In this document: positions 33,615-42,086 of the stretch, in pieces | Layout of the letters: each line of letters opens with the position of its first letter | Numbering within the stretch: the stretch's first letter is position 1 | Assembly (NCBI GenBank): GCA_002839315.1 | Contig: PGXV01000006.1 | Span: forward strand, 373,176 to 437,175 | Direction of reading: 5' to 3' | From: Spirochaetae bacterium HGW-Spirochaetae-3 | GTDB lineage: Bacteria > Spirochaetota > Spirochaetia > Treponematales > UBA12059 | DNA: 64,000 nt | The notes under the pieces: model-generated | Told to the model about the DNA's origin: nothing | Database searches by the model: none | The model's input: only the letters and a program-made list of their open reading frames with translations | Made by a program: the position numbers and the translations under genes

Positions 33615-35017
33615 ACGGCGCGCCCGAGCGAGCCCTTCGCGGCCTCCATTACCGCCTCCGCTATCGTCGGGTGGGCGTGCATCATGTCGGCTACGTCGTC
33701 CACCGTCAGCTCGGCCTTGCGCGCCAGCAGCAGCTCGTGTATGACGTCGGTCGCCCGGTCGCCCACGACGACGGCGCCGAGTATCTCACCGGTAGCGGGG
33801 TCGTGCACGATCTTCGCGAAGCCCTCCGGTTTCTCCACCGCGACCGCCTTGCCTACGCCCCGGTACGGGAACGAGTAGACCGCGTGGGCGACGCCGGTCG
33901 CAGCCGCCTTCTCCGCCGACAACCCGAAGCTCGCCAGCTCCGGATCGCAGTATACCGCCGACGGCACCGTAGACAAGTCGACCCTCCTTTCCACGGGAGG
34001 CTTGCTGCCCTTGACGAGGCTCGCTATGCGCTCGGCTGATATCTCGCCTTCCTTACTGGCAACGTGGGCGAGGAGCGGCGTCGCGACGACGTCGCCAATG
34101 GCGTAGACGCCCGCCGCGGACGTCTCGTAGAAGTCACCGACCTCGATGAAGCCGCGCTCTACGCGGACGCCCAGCTCCTCGAGCCCGAGGCCGCTGGAGT
34201 TGGGGACCCTGCCTACGGCGACGAGCAACGCGTCGGCCTCGAGGGGCGATAGCGGTTCGCGGTTGCCGGCAGTCTGCAAGAGGACGCGCAGCCCGTCGCC
34301 CGAGCGCTCCATCCCTGTCGCCAACGCGCCCGTTACGAACCTGACCCCGCGGGCCTCGAAGGCCTTGCGAACGACGGCGGCAGCGTCGGCGTCCTCGATC
34401 GGCAGGATACGGTCCATGGCCTCCACGATCGTCACGTCGGAACCGAACATGTTCCATACGTAGCCCAACTCCATGCCTATGGCGCCGGCGCCGAGTATGA
34501 CGGCGCGCTTGGGCACGGCCTTTAGCATCAGCGCGCCCGTGCTGGTCAGCACCGCCTTCTCGTCGAAGGGGAACGCGGGCAGCTCGCGGGGGCGCGACCC
34601 GGTGGCGATTATGAAAGCCTTAGCCCTGATAGGCTCCGAGCCCTCTATCGATACTTCGCGAGCGGACGCGAAGCGGGCGGCGCCCGTCCTATAGTCGACC
34701 CCGTTCTTCTTCAAGAGGAATTGCACGCCCTTGGACAAGCGCTCCGCCGCCTTTCGGCTGGCGGCGAACGCCCTGGAGTAGTCGAGCCCGGACAGGTCCA
34801 CTACGGCGCCCAGGGCGCGCAGGCCTTCGGCGTCGCCGACGAGGCCGGCCGCATGGATGAGGGACTTGCTGGGTATGCAGCCGACGTTGAGGCAGACGCC
34901 GCCTGGCCTGTCCTTCTCTATGACGCAGGCCTTGAGCCCCAGCTGGGCGGCCCTGATAGCCGCCACGTAGCCGCCCGGGCCCGCGCCTATGACGGCGACG
35001 TCGTATTCCGTGTCCAT
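33605..35017 (-). CDS. lpdA: Dihydrolipoyl dehydrogenase (E3)
   Basis: A 470-residue flavoprotein that reoxidises dihydrolipoyl groups of the pyruvate dehydrogenase complex and of GcvH. FAD-binding 'AVIGAGPGGYVAAIRAAQLG', the redox disulfide in 'GGVCLNVGCIPSK', the NAD-binding 'VILGAGAIGMELGYVW' and the active-site His-Glu 'MMHAHPTIAEA' are all present. Length matches the family. It is the last gene of the lplA-PPOX-pdhABCD operon; its last codons lie in a duplicated palindrome. Confidence 0.95.
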   Translation of the reverse strand: MDTEYDVAVIGAGPGGYVAAIRAAQLGLKACVIEKDRPGGVCLNVGCIPSKSLIHAAGLVGDAEGLRALGAVVDLSGLDYSRAFAASRKAAERLSKGVQFLLKKNGVDYRTGAARFASAREVSIEGSEPIRAKAFIIATGSRPRELPAFPFDEKAVLTSTGALMLKAVPKRAVILGAGAIGMELGYVWNMFGSDVTIVEAMDRILPIEDADAAAVVRKAFEARGVRFVTGALATGMERSGDGLRVLLQTAGNREPLSPLEADALLVAVGRVPNSSGLGLEELGVRVERGFIEVGDFYETSAAGVYAIGDVVATPLLAHVASKEGEISAERIASLVKGSKPPVERRVDLSTVPSAVYCDPELASFGLSAEKAAATGVAHAVYSFPYRGVGKAVAVEKPEGFAKIVHDPATGEILGAVVVGDRATDVIHELLLARKAELTVDDVADMMHAHPTIAEAVMEAAKGSLGRAVHA

Positions 35018-35028
35018 ATGTTTCCTTT

Positions 35029-36381
35029 CTATACCAGCGCCAGGGCCGGCTCCTCGAGCAGGGCCTTGAGCTCCGCGACGAAGGCCGCCGCGACCGCTCC
35101 GTCTATCACGCGATGGTCGCTCGACAGCGTTACGCGCATCGTGCGCCGCGCGACTATTGCGTCGCCGCGGACGACGGCCTCCTTCGACACGGCGCCTAGC
35201 GTCAGTATCGCCGAGCCCGGCGGGTTGATTATCGCGGTGAACTCCTCGACGCCGTACTGGCCGAGGTTCGATACCGTGAAGCTCGCGTCGGCGTACTCTT
35301 CCGGCTTAAGCGCTCCGGAGCGGGCGCGAGCTACCATGTCCGCGAGCTCGGCGTCTATATCCTCGACGCCCTTCCGCTCGCAGGCCCTGACGACCGGCGT
35401 TATCAGCCCCGCGTCAAGCGATACCGCCAGCCCTATGTCGGCCGCGGGGCGGTATCGTATCGCGTCGCCTTCCCATGACGCGTTGACGAGGGGATGACGC
35501 TCCAGTGCCGCCGCGGTCAGTTTCATGACGAACGCGTTGAGTCCTATCGGCTTGTCGCGCCCCTCGTTGACGGCCGCGCGCAGCTCGAGGAGGCGCTCCA
35601 TGTCTATGGCCGCGCGTACGAAGAAATGAGGAGCCTCCGAATAGCTGTCTCCAAGCCGCTTGGCGATTATCGATCGCATGCGCGACAACGGGACCCGCTC
35701 GTCGCGGAGGCCTCGGCTGGCCATGCCGATAGAGGCGCCGCCCGGCGCGGCCGATTTCGGCGCGTCGGCGTTCACCGTGTCCTTGCCGGCGGCGGCCATG
35801 ATGTCGCGCGCGACGACTCGGCCATGCGGCCCGGAGCCCCGTAGCGTCCTCAGGTCGACGCTCCCGTCTCTCGCGAGCCGTCTCGCCAGCGGCGACGACG
35901 GCGGTATGCCGGCCGGCGACGACGGGGATGCCCCTGCCGGAGACGACGGCGCGCTTGCCGTCGAAGCGCGAGGCGCTGCCGGAGGCGCCGATAGCGGAGG
36001 AGCGGCGGGCGCGGCTACGGTCGGTTCTATCGGTCCCAGGGCCGGGAAGCTAGCCTCGGTAGAGGTCACCCCCGCAGAGGGCCCGGCGGCGGGTCTCTCG
36101 GCGACCGGCGTAGCGCCGGCTATGACAGCCGCCCAGTCCTCGCCAGGCTTCCCGAGCACGGCTATGATCTCGCCGACAGCGGCGGTCTGGCCCGCGGCCT
36201 TGACTATCTTGAGGACGGTACCCGAGACCGGAGACTCGTAGGGCATAGTCGCCTTGTCGGTCTCCACTTCGCACAGGGCGTCCCCCGGCTTCACCGCCTG
36301 ACCCTCCTCGGCTATCCACTCCGCTATGACGCCGTCCTGCATCGTTGGGGACAACGCTATCATCACTATCGATTCGGCCAT
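35029..36381 (-). CDS. pdhC: Dihydrolipoamide acetyltransferase (pyruvate dehydrogenase E2)
   Basis: A 450-residue E2: one N-terminal lipoyl domain with the lipoyl-Lys in 'VETDKATMPYESP', an Ala/Pro/Ser linker of ~90 residues, a peripheral subunit-binding domain ('PSSPLARRLARDGSVDLRTL'...'GRVVARDI') and the CoA-dependent acyltransferase core ending in 'SSDHRVIDGAVAAAF' with the catalytic His and Asp. The lysine of the lipoyl domain could be lipoylated by the LplA encoded at the operon head. The linker holds short repeats ('SPAGASPSSPAGIPPSSP'). Confidence 0.95.
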   Translation of the reverse strand: MAESIVMIALSPTMQDGVIAEWIAEEGQAVKPGDALCEVETDKATMPYESPVSGTVLKIVKAAGQTAAVGEIIAVLGKPGEDWAAVIAGATPVAERPAAGPSAGVTSTEASFPALGPIEPTVAAPAAPPLSAPPAAPRASTASAPSSPAGASPSSPAGIPPSSPLARRLARDGSVDLRTLRGSGPHGRVVARDIMAAAGKDTVNADAPKSAAPGGASIGMASRGLRDERVPLSRMRSIIAKRLGDSYSEAPHFFVRAAIDMERLLELRAAVNEGRDKPIGLNAFVMKLTAAALERHPLVNASWEGDAIRYRPAADIGLAVSLDAGLITPVVRACERKGVEDIDAELADMVARARSGALKPEEYADASFTVSNLGQYGVEEFTAIINPPGSAILTLGAVSKEAVVRGDAIVARRTMRVTLSSDHRVIDGAVAAAFVAELKALLEEPALALV

Positions 36382-36382
36382 A

Positions 36383-37366
36383 TCATTCCTCCAGGTACAG
36401 GGCGCGCAGTACCGCGGCGACTATCTTGTCGGCCGAGGGCTGCACGGCCAGCTCGAGCGCGTGGTTGTACGGCATCGGCACGTCCTCGCTCGATACGAAG
36501 CCTACCGGCGCGTCCAGCGCGTCGAAGCAGACGGTCGCTATGCGGTGGGCGACGTAGGCGCCGACGCTCGCCGCTGGCCACGACTCGTCGACGACGACGG
36601 CGCGGCCCGTCTTGCGGACGCTCGCCATCACGGTCTCCTCGTCGAGCGGCCGCAGGCTACGCAGGTCGACTACCTCCGCGTCTATGCCGCGCTTCTCCAA
36701 TAGGGCCGCGGCCTCGAGCGCGTACTTCACGGGGCGGCCGAACGCCACGAGGCTGATTCCCGAGCCCGACCTGACGACGGAAGCCTTGCCTATCTGCACG
36801 AGGTACTCCCCGTCGGGCACCTCGCCCTTGTCGCCGTACATCATCTCCGACTCCAGCACGACTACCGGGTCGTCGTCGCGTATCGCCGACTTGAGGAGGC
36901 CGTAGGCGTCGGCAGGATTGGCCGGAGCGACTACCTTGAGGCCGGGCACGTGGGCCCAGTAGCTGGCGAGACCCTGCGAGTGCTGGCTAGACAGATATTC
37001 CGCCGGGCCGTTGGGGCCGCGGAACACTATGGGCACCGACAGTCCGCCGCCCGACATATGCCTGAGCTTGGCCGCCTCGTTGACCACTTGGTCGAGGGCT
37101 AGCAGCGCGAAGTTGTGGGTCATCCACTCGACGACAGGCCTGACGCCGGCTATGGCGGCCCCTACGCCGAGGCCCGTGAATCCCAGTTCAGTTATAGGCG
37201 TGTCGAGGACGCGCTCCGGGCCGTACTTGCCCAGGAGGCCGCGCGATACCTTGTAGGCTCCGTCGTACTGGGCGACCTCCTCGCCCATAAGCACGACCAT
37301 GGGGTCGCGGGCCATCTCCTCGTCCATGGCCCGGTTAAGTGCCTCCCTGTAGCTGATGACGGCCAT
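36383..37366 (-). CDS. pdhB: Pyruvate dehydrogenase E1 component, beta subunit
   Basis: A 327-residue E1-beta. Together with E1-alpha it decarboxylates pyruvate on thiamine diphosphate. Family segments are 'VVLMGEEVAQYDGAYKVSRG', 'DTPITELGFTGLGVGAAIAG', 'GPNGPAEYLSSQHSQ' (E1-beta active-site His) and 'VVVDESWPAASVGAYVA'. The ATG at 37366 is preceded by GGGAGGAAC and lies 2 bp from the pdhA stop; open frame upstream of it is only the reverse phase of pdhA. Confidence 0.95.
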   Translation of the reverse strand: MAVISYREALNRAMDEEMARDPMVVLMGEEVAQYDGAYKVSRGLLGKYGPERVLDTPITELGFTGLGVGAAIAGVRPVVEWMTHNFALLALDQVVNEAAKLRHMSGGGLSVPIVFRGPNGPAEYLSSQHSQGLASYWAHVPGLKVVAPANPADAYGLLKSAIRDDDPVVVLESEMMYGDKGEVPDGEYLVQIGKASVVRSGSGISLVAFGRPVKYALEAAALLEKRGIDAEVVDLRSLRPLDEETVMASVRKTGRAVVVDESWPAASVGAYVAHRIATVCFDALDAPVGFVSSEDVPMPYNHALELAVQPSADKIVAAVLRALYLEE

Positions 37367-37368
37367 CG

Positions 37369-38376
37369 TTAGTTCCTCCCCGCGTAGGCCGGCTCGCCCA
37401 TGAAGAACGGCCGGCCCGCGTAGACGTCCTCGTATATCGTGTGCGGAGCCGGCTCGGGCGACGACTCGGCGAAGGCTACGGCGCCCGCGGCCATCGCGTC
37501 GGCCGCGGCGTCCTGCGCGGCGGCCCTGGCCTCGTCCCACGCGCCTGCCGCCTTTATCTTCTCCTCCAGGAGGTAGATGGGATCCTGCTTGCGGTACTCG
37601 TCCACCTCGTCGCGCGTACGGTATTTCTGCGGGTCGCTCATCGAGTGGCCCTTGTAGCGGTATGTCCGCGCCTCTATAAGTACCGGCCTGCCCGCGCGCG
37701 CGTCTTTTAGGGCGCGGACGGCAGCGTCCCTGACGGCGAGCACGTCCATGCCGTCGACGCGCTCGCCGCGCACGCCGTACGCGGACGCCATCAGCGAGAA
37801 ATCCTCGACGGCCGACACGCGCTTCCAGTTCGTGCCCATGCCCCATTGGTTGTTCTCGCAGACGAGCACCGCCGGCAGGTCCCATATCTTGGCCAGGTTG
37901 AGCGCCTCGTGGAACGCGCCCTGATGGATAGCGCCGTCGCCGAAGAACACCGCCGTCGCGCCTCCCGTCTTGCGATATTTCTGCGCGAACGCGACGCCGA
38001 CGGCCACCGGTATCTGGGCTCCGACTATGCCGTTGCCGCCGAGGAAACCCTTGCCCGGGTCGAACAGGTGCATGGATCCGCCCTTGCCGCGCGAGCTGCC
38101 GGTCACCTTGCCGAACAGCTCCGCCATGATGGCGTCCGGCGACATGCCCGCCGCGAGCGCGTGGCCGTGGTCGCGGTAGCCGGTCAGCACCTTGTCCCGC
38201 TCGTGGTCCATGGCGCCTATGAAGCCGACGGCTACCGCCTCCTGGCCGTTGTACAGGTGGCAGAACCCGCCTATCTTGCGAAGGCCGTACATCTGGCCGG
38301 CCTTCTCCTCGAACCGGCGAATCCGTACCATATCGTTCCTGAGCTCCCAGTAGAGCTTCGCGTCAGTCTTCTTCAT
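37369..38376 (-). CDS. pdhA: Pyruvate dehydrogenase E1 component, alpha subunit
   Basis: A 335-residue E1-alpha with the thiamine diphosphate motif starting 'FFGDGAIHQGAFHEALNLA' and ending 'VCENNQWGMGT', the phosphorylation-loop-like 'RYKGHSMSDPQKYRT' and 'GYRDHGHALAAGM'. The Gln-Glu of 'YNGQEAVAVG' is also typical. It overlaps the PPOX gene upstream by 4 bp (ATGA), which shows coupled translation. Acetoin or branched-chain dehydrogenase E1 are alternatives, but the order A-B-C-lpd plus lipoate ligase and the close similarity of the motifs favour pyruvate. Confidence 0.92.
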   Translation of the reverse strand: MKKTDAKLYWELRNDMVRIRRFEEKAGQMYGLRKIGGFCHLYNGQEAVAVGFIGAMDHERDKVLTGYRDHGHALAAGMSPDAIMAELFGKVTGSSRGKGGSMHLFDPGKGFLGGNGIVGAQIPVAVGVAFAQKYRKTGGATAVFFGDGAIHQGAFHEALNLAKIWDLPAVLVCENNQWGMGTNWKRVSAVEDFSLMASAYGVRGERVDGMDVLAVRDAAVRALKDARAGRPVLIEARTYRYKGHSMSDPQKYRTRDEVDEYRKQDPIYLLEEKIKAAGAWDEARAAAQDAAADAMAAGAVAFAESSPEPAPHTIYEDVYAGRPFFMGEPAYAGRN

Positions 38377-38810
38377 AGCGACTCCTCCGTATCGGGCGCG
38401 GCGGCGTTAGGCCTGTACAAGGCCGCCGACTCTATCAGCGTCTCGATGACGACGAGGCGGCTCGGATCGGGGTTTACCCGCCAGAACGTCTCGAGGTCGC
38501 GCCCGAGCGCTTCGAGCACCCGGGCCTTCAATTCCGGGGTCTCAATAATCGCCGCCCTGCCGGCTATCGTCGCGACGCGCGATAAGTCGGGCGCCTGGAA
38601 CGACCATGCGACGCGATCCGAGAACGCGATGTCGGCCGCCTTCCTGGATCCGGCCATGGACACGCAGTAGACGAAGTCCTTCTCGCCCGGCAAGGTGACC
38701 GCGGTCATCCAGCGGGTATGCGGATAGCCGTCGGAGCCGACCGTGGCGAGCACGCCGACGCGCGCCGAGTCAATGAGCCCCCGTACCGCCGATTCTGATT
38801 CTTGATTCAT
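38373..38810 (-). CDS. Pyridoxamine 5'-phosphate oxidase-fold (PPOX) family protein
   Basis: A 145-residue split-barrel flavin-binding-type protein like 'general stress protein 26'. The strands 'ARVGVLATVGSDGYPHTRWMTA', 'DFVYCVSMAGSRKAADI' and 'RVAWSFQAPDLSRVATIAGRA' are the usual core; the position before 'RKAADI' contacts FMN or another flavin/heme cofactor in relatives. The ATG at 38810 overlaps the lplA stop, and its own stop overlaps the pdhA ATG, so it is firmly inside the PDH operon. True PdxH is longer and has other motifs. The reason for its place in this operon is unknown. Confidence 0.85.
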   Translation of the reverse strand: MNQESESAVRGLIDSARVGVLATVGSDGYPHTRWMTAVTLPGEKDFVYCVSMAGSRKAADIAFSDRVAWSFQAPDLSRVATIAGRAAIIETPELKARVLEALGRDLETFWRVNPDPSRLVVIETLIESAALYRPNAAAPDTEESL

Positions 38811-39535
38811 GCGATTCCTTTCCTTTCGAAGATCCACTCCGGCGATGAGTACCGGGCGAGGGACATCGCGACGCTCTCCGCGTCCAAGGCCGAATCCCAG
38901 GTCTCGGCGCCCGTCGTCCCCGCGGCCGTGGCGATCGCGAGGGCAAGCCGCGCCGTATCCAGTCCGGCGGCGAATTCGTCCGCGTTGGCCACGTCGCTCG
39001 GTCGGGAGGCGACCGGCCCGGACGCGTATCCCGGGGCGTGGGCCGCGAGGCTGTTCCAGAGGGCCGATAGGTCCGAGCTGACGAGCAGGGTGCCGTGGAA
39101 CAGCAGCGCCCCGCCGCCAGCGGCGCTAGCGGTACCGCCTATCTTCCTGCCTCGGGCGAGGATACCGCCTCGCGCGCCCGGCTCGGCCGGTACGCCCAAG
39201 GATCGGAGGGCCGATATGACCATGGCGAGCAGCGCGCCACGGTCCTCTAGCGCGCCGGGTACGACGAACGACCAGTTCAGGTTGCCCTCGTCGTGGTAGA
39301 CGGCGCCGCCGCCGCTCGTGCGCCTGAAGGCCGGCGGGCTTCCCGAGCGGAGCGCGCCCTGGCTCAGCTCCGCGCCCGGGTCCTGGTTACGCCCTACGAC
39401 GACGCAAGGCGCGTTGACGTAGGTAAGCAGGTACGCCCCGCGGCCTTCGCGCGCCGCAGTCCGCAGGCCTTCCTCTATAGCGATGTTGTAAGGAGCCGAG
39501 TGCGGCATGCAGTCGATACGCGTCAATCGTCGCAT
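38807..39535 (-). CDS. lplA: Lipoate-protein ligase A (short form)
   Basis: A 242-residue lipoyltransferase/ligase of the biotin/lipoate ligase superfamily. 'APYNIAIEEGL', 'LTYVNAPCVVVGRNQDP', 'FRRTSGGGAVYHDEGNLNWSF' and 'GRKIGGTASA' with the catalytic Lys are conserved. It lacks the ~90-residue C-terminal domain of E. coli LplA, so it either needs a separate accessory domain protein (LplB type) or acts as a transferase. It heads the PDH operon, fitting a role in lipoylating E2 and GcvH. No SD is evident before the ATG. Confidence 0.88.
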   Translation of the reverse strand: MRRLTRIDCMPHSAPYNIAIEEGLRTAAREGRGAYLLTYVNAPCVVVGRNQDPGAELSQGALRSGSPPAFRRTSGGGAVYHDEGNLNWSFVVPGALEDRGALLAMVISALRSLGVPAEPGARGGILARGRKIGGTASAAGGGALLFHGTLLVSSDLSALWNSLAAHAPGYASGPVASRPSDVANADEFAAGLDTARLALAIATAAGTTGAETWDSALDAESVAMSLARYSSPEWIFERKGIA

Positions 39536-39614
39536 GACTAAAAGCTAAGTAAAATAGTCGGGAAAGGCAACGAGAGGAAGGCGGAAGGGATCGTTGTTAT
39601 AAAATCATAAATAG

Positions 39615-39650
39615 AGGCGGAGTAATCAGCGATCGCCGATTCCTCCGCCT
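39615..39650 (-). terminator. Long palindromic hairpin at the end of the redox cluster
   Basis: A near-perfect hairpin: AGGCGGAG/CTCCGCCT, AATC/GATT and a GCGATCGC centre (39615-39650), each separated by single unpaired bases. On the minus strand it is followed by a T-rich stretch. It lies 16 bp after the stop at 39667. Confidence 0.7.
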
Positions 39651-39666
39651 TCGCAGGGGTACGGCT

Positions 39667-40431
39667 CTATGACGACGCGTCTACCAGGGCCTGGAGCGCG
39701 GCCTTGAGCTCGGAGAATTCCTTGCCCGCCGCCGTCGCGCTGTCCCTGACGCTCTGCGACGCCGGGCCGGGCTTGTAGCCAATAGCCCGCTCGACCTGGG
39801 CCTCGGTGAGGCCCCACGCGTACAGGTCTCCGAACGTCGTCTTGCCTACGACGGTCTTGTCCGAGGTCTTCGCCTCAACTGGAGTCGTAACTGGAGCGGG
39901 CGTCGCGACGGGAATCGCAGCGGGCGCCGCAGCGGGCGCCGTAGCGCCAGGACCGGGTATGGCGAAGCGAGCGATGGCCGCGGCGTCCGCTCCCGGCCTT
40001 GCCGCGAGATAGGCGATCGCGCCGTCCGGCAGGACCGTTCCTTCCTCCGCCTCCATGGGCAGTCCCGTATAGAGCGAGACGAACAGGCGAACGGACCCGG
40101 TCCCGACCTCTATGCCCGGGGGCAGGATAGGGAGGTACAATTCCTCGAGTACGCTGACCCGTTCCGCCGGATCGAGAGCGCGGTCCGGTGTGGAGAACGC
40201 CTTCGCCGCGTCGGCCGCCGGTACGCCGAACGCCTTCTCGACGTCTATCCACGAGTACGATCCGCGGATGTCCGCCGGATTCGGCATCCCGGCCAGCTCG
40301 CCCGTCTTGAATTTTACTGGTTCCTTGGTCGAAGTCGTGTTCCAGTAGCCCAAGGCCTTGCTCGCAGCAACGCCTCCGAGGACGGCTACTACGACGACGA
40401 TAGCCAGAGGCAGGGTCTTTACGCGTATCAT
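39667..40431 (-). CDS. Membrane-anchored extracytoplasmic protein paired with a NapH-like Fe-S protein; function unknown
   Basis: A 254-residue protein with one N-terminal transmembrane helix (about residues 7-28, 'LPLAIVVVVAVLGGVAASKAL') and an extracytoplasmic part. Two short related segments can be seen: 'DIRGSYSWIDVEKAFGVPAA' (about 54-73) and 'KTTFGDLYAWGLTEAQVERAIG' (about 200-221), each an aromatic-rich turn followed by a helix; an Ala/Pro/Thr-rich linker lies between them. No Cys or His cluster for a cofactor is visible. The ATG overlaps the stop of the NapH-like gene by 4 bp, after a good SD GGAGGCGAT, so the two are made together. I do not recognise a named family with confidence. 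Confidence 0.75.
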   Translation of the reverse strand: MIRVKTLPLAIVVVVAVLGGVAASKALGYWNTTSTKEPVKFKTGELAGMPNPADIRGSYSWIDVEKAFGVPAADAAKAFSTPDRALDPAERVSVLEELYLPILPPGIEVGTGSVRLFVSLYTGLPMEAEEGTVLPDGAIAYLAARPGADAAAIARFAIPGPGATAPAAAPAAIPVATPAPVTTPVEAKTSDKTVVGKTTFGDLYAWGLTEAQVERAIGYKPGPASQSVRDSATAAGKEFSELKAALQALVDASS

Positions 40432-41291
40432 ATCGCCTCCTTCGGCGATTCGGCCTCGCCGGCGGCCAGTACTACGGTCTTCTCGACCGGGCAGGAGGCC
40501 TCGCTCGTGCACTTGAGGCAGCTGATGCACTGGTGGTCGCGCACCGTACCGCTCGTCGATACCTCTATGTTCATCGGACAAGCCCGGTCGCAGGCCTTGC
40601 ACGATATACAGGTGGACGGTACGCGCTTGATCCCGAATATCCTGAACAGGTTGAAGAGGCCCTGGAACGCGCCGTACGGGCAGGCGTACTTGCAGAACGG
40701 CCGTTCGACGAACAGCGACAGAAGGAGCGTCGCGACGAGTATCGCGGCGCCGGCTATCGCGACTTCGCCCGTCCAGAAGTTGAACAGCGCGTAGTACGGG
40801 TCGTAGTCCTGGAAGATGAGCTTCCCGGTCACGATCGTCATGTACGATACCCACAGTAGCACGACGTAGCGGAGATACCTGAGCCATCGGTCTATTCCGC
40901 GCGGTACGAACGCGTTGTAGCGTTTCTTGAAGATCTTCCTGCCTATGGAACCGAGCCATTCCTCGACGCTGCCGAGCGGGCAGACCCAACCGCATATCAC
41001 CGGGCCGAATAGCACGGATAACGCGAGCGCTATGACGCCTAGCGCAATAGACGACTCGTGCACTTTCTTGACGAGCGTGCCGGCAGTAGCGAGCTGCCAG
41101 AATGAGACTACCCCGCCGAAGGGGCATATCGCATGCAGAGACGCGCCTTCGACGAAGGAAAGCGTCTCGACTCCTCGCTCGCGCAGCGCCTCGTTCGTGG
41201 CTATCGTCGCGACGAGCGCGAAGAAGAAAATCTGGACGCTCCGCCTCAGCCAGGGGGAGGCTTTCTTGGGTTTAACCGTTCCGATCTGCAT
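40428..41291 (-). CDS. NapH/MauN-like membrane ferredoxin (polyferredoxin type 4Fe-4S protein)
   Basis: A 287-residue integral membrane protein with about five transmembrane helices and a C-terminal ferredoxin domain. Both NapH/NosR-type motifs C-x3-C-P are present ('CGWVCPLGS' and 'CKYACPYGAF'), and two 4Fe-4S clusters are expected from 'CISCKACDRACP' and 'CISCLKCTSEASCP'. Such proteins move electrons from the quinone pool or a cytoplasmic donor to periplasmic acceptors. No nap, nos or mau genes are nearby; instead an exported ferritin-like protein precedes it and an unknown anchored protein follows. A separate electron-transfer role is therefore likely. Confidence 0.88.
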   Translation of the reverse strand: MQIGTVKPKKASPWLRRSVQIFFFALVATIATNEALRERGVETLSFVEGASLHAICPFGGVVSFWQLATAGTLVKKVHESSIALGVIALALSVLFGPVICGWVCPLGSVEEWLGSIGRKIFKKRYNAFVPRGIDRWLRYLRYVVLLWVSYMTIVTGKLIFQDYDPYYALFNFWTGEVAIAGAAILVATLLLSLFVERPFCKYACPYGAFQGLFNLFRIFGIKRVPSTCISCKACDRACPMNIEVSTSGTVRDHQCISCLKCTSEASCPVEKTVVLAAGEAESPKEAI

Positions 41292-41321
41292 GTTCGCTCC
41301 TTCAACTCGAGATTCTACGCT

Positions 41322-41855
41322 CTAGTATTTCGACAGTTGGTTCCGAAAGGCCTTCAGGTGATTCTCGCTCGCCCGCATAAGGCGCTCGAACAGATCCTTG
41401 ACGGACGCGTACTCGGGCCTTGATAACTCGGGGCGCGCTAGGAACGCCGCATACATCGCTATGTTGGCTATTTCCGCGTCGACGCCGGCCTGCGCGGCCG
41501 CCTTGAGGTCTGAGGGAACGACGATGGCCGATGCCGATCCGTCGGAGGGGAAGGGAAGCCCGCGAATCCGGAATTCTTCCTTGAGCCAGGCCAGATGCTG
41601 CTCCTCGGCGGCCATGATATTGTCGTACGGCCTCATCGCGCCGAATTTCTTCATGATGGCCGCGTATTCGCCGTGGGCCAGGTATTCGTCCTCAGCGGCC
41701 CAGCGCAGCATGTCGACGATAGTGAACGCTTGGCCGGTCTTTATCGCCGCGGTCGCCGCGCTTGCGCCGTACCCGGTATCCGTGGCGTAACTCGAGGCCG
41801 CCGTCGTAAGGAATGCTATGGCCATGACCAATACTCGTTTCGGTGCACTCTTCAT
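41322..41855 (-). CDS. Exported ferritin-like (DUF2202-type) protein
   Basis: A 177-residue protein with a signal peptide (residues ~1-24, 'VLVMAIAFLTTAASSYA') and a four-helix bundle of ferritin-like type. Metal ligands fit 'AAEDEYLAHGEY' (Glu), 'AAEEQHLAWL' (E-x2-H), 'DAEIANIAMY' (Glu) and 'RASENHLKAF' (E-x2-H), which would make a di-iron site. The ATG at 41855 follows the strong SD CGGAGGATA; a longer frame upstream has none. It is the first gene of a three-gene unit with the NapH-like protein and an unknown anchored protein. Possible roles are peroxide reduction or iron handling outside the cytoplasm. Confidence 0.8.
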   Translation of the reverse strand: MKSAPKRVLVMAIAFLTTAASSYATDTGYGASAATAAIKTGQAFTIVDMLRWAAEDEYLAHGEYAAIMKKFGAMRPYDNIMAAEEQHLAWLKEEFRIRGLPFPSDGSASAIVVPSDLKAAAQAGVDAEIANIAMYAAFLARPELSRPEYASVKDLFERLMRASENHLKAFRNQLSKY

Positions 41856-41983
41856 TGTATCCTCCGAAGCAATAGATATAATAAAAGCAATATAGCATAA
41901 ACCATATAGCAACTTGCGTGCCATGTTATAGGAGAGTCGAAATAATAAGTATAAGTCATTGATCGATAAAGAAAAGGAACCTG

Positions 41984-42010
41984 AAAAAAATCGTCAGTCT
42001 CGGACTGACG
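41984..42010 (-). terminator. Terminator of the EamA-hemolysin III-CIA30-cupin direction
   Basis: On the minus strand CGTCAGTC/GACTGACG (8-bp perfect stem, 42010-41992, 3-nt loop) followed by A and seven T (41990-41984). It ends transcription of the cupin gene. Confidence 0.85.
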
Positions 42011-42086
42011 GGTTTGCTAAGCCGGCGATAAGCCGGAGTAGGGGAAAAAACAAGCGCTATGAGAAAAATATGCCCGACTCCGGCCC

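Noticed and set aside
37367-37885. Long N-terminal extension of pdhB
   Set aside because: It is a shadow of pdhA in another phase; the ATG at 37366 has an SD and gives the normal E1-beta length.
36383-39535. Many Arg-rich open frames on the plus strand opposite the PDH operon
   Set aside because: They reflect the high third-position GC of the real genes; none has an SD or recognisable domain.
40432-41127. Extension of the unknown anchored protein into the NapH-like gene
   Set aside because: Arg/His-rich shadow of the NapH-like frame; the ATG at 40431 has a good SD and starts a membrane helix.
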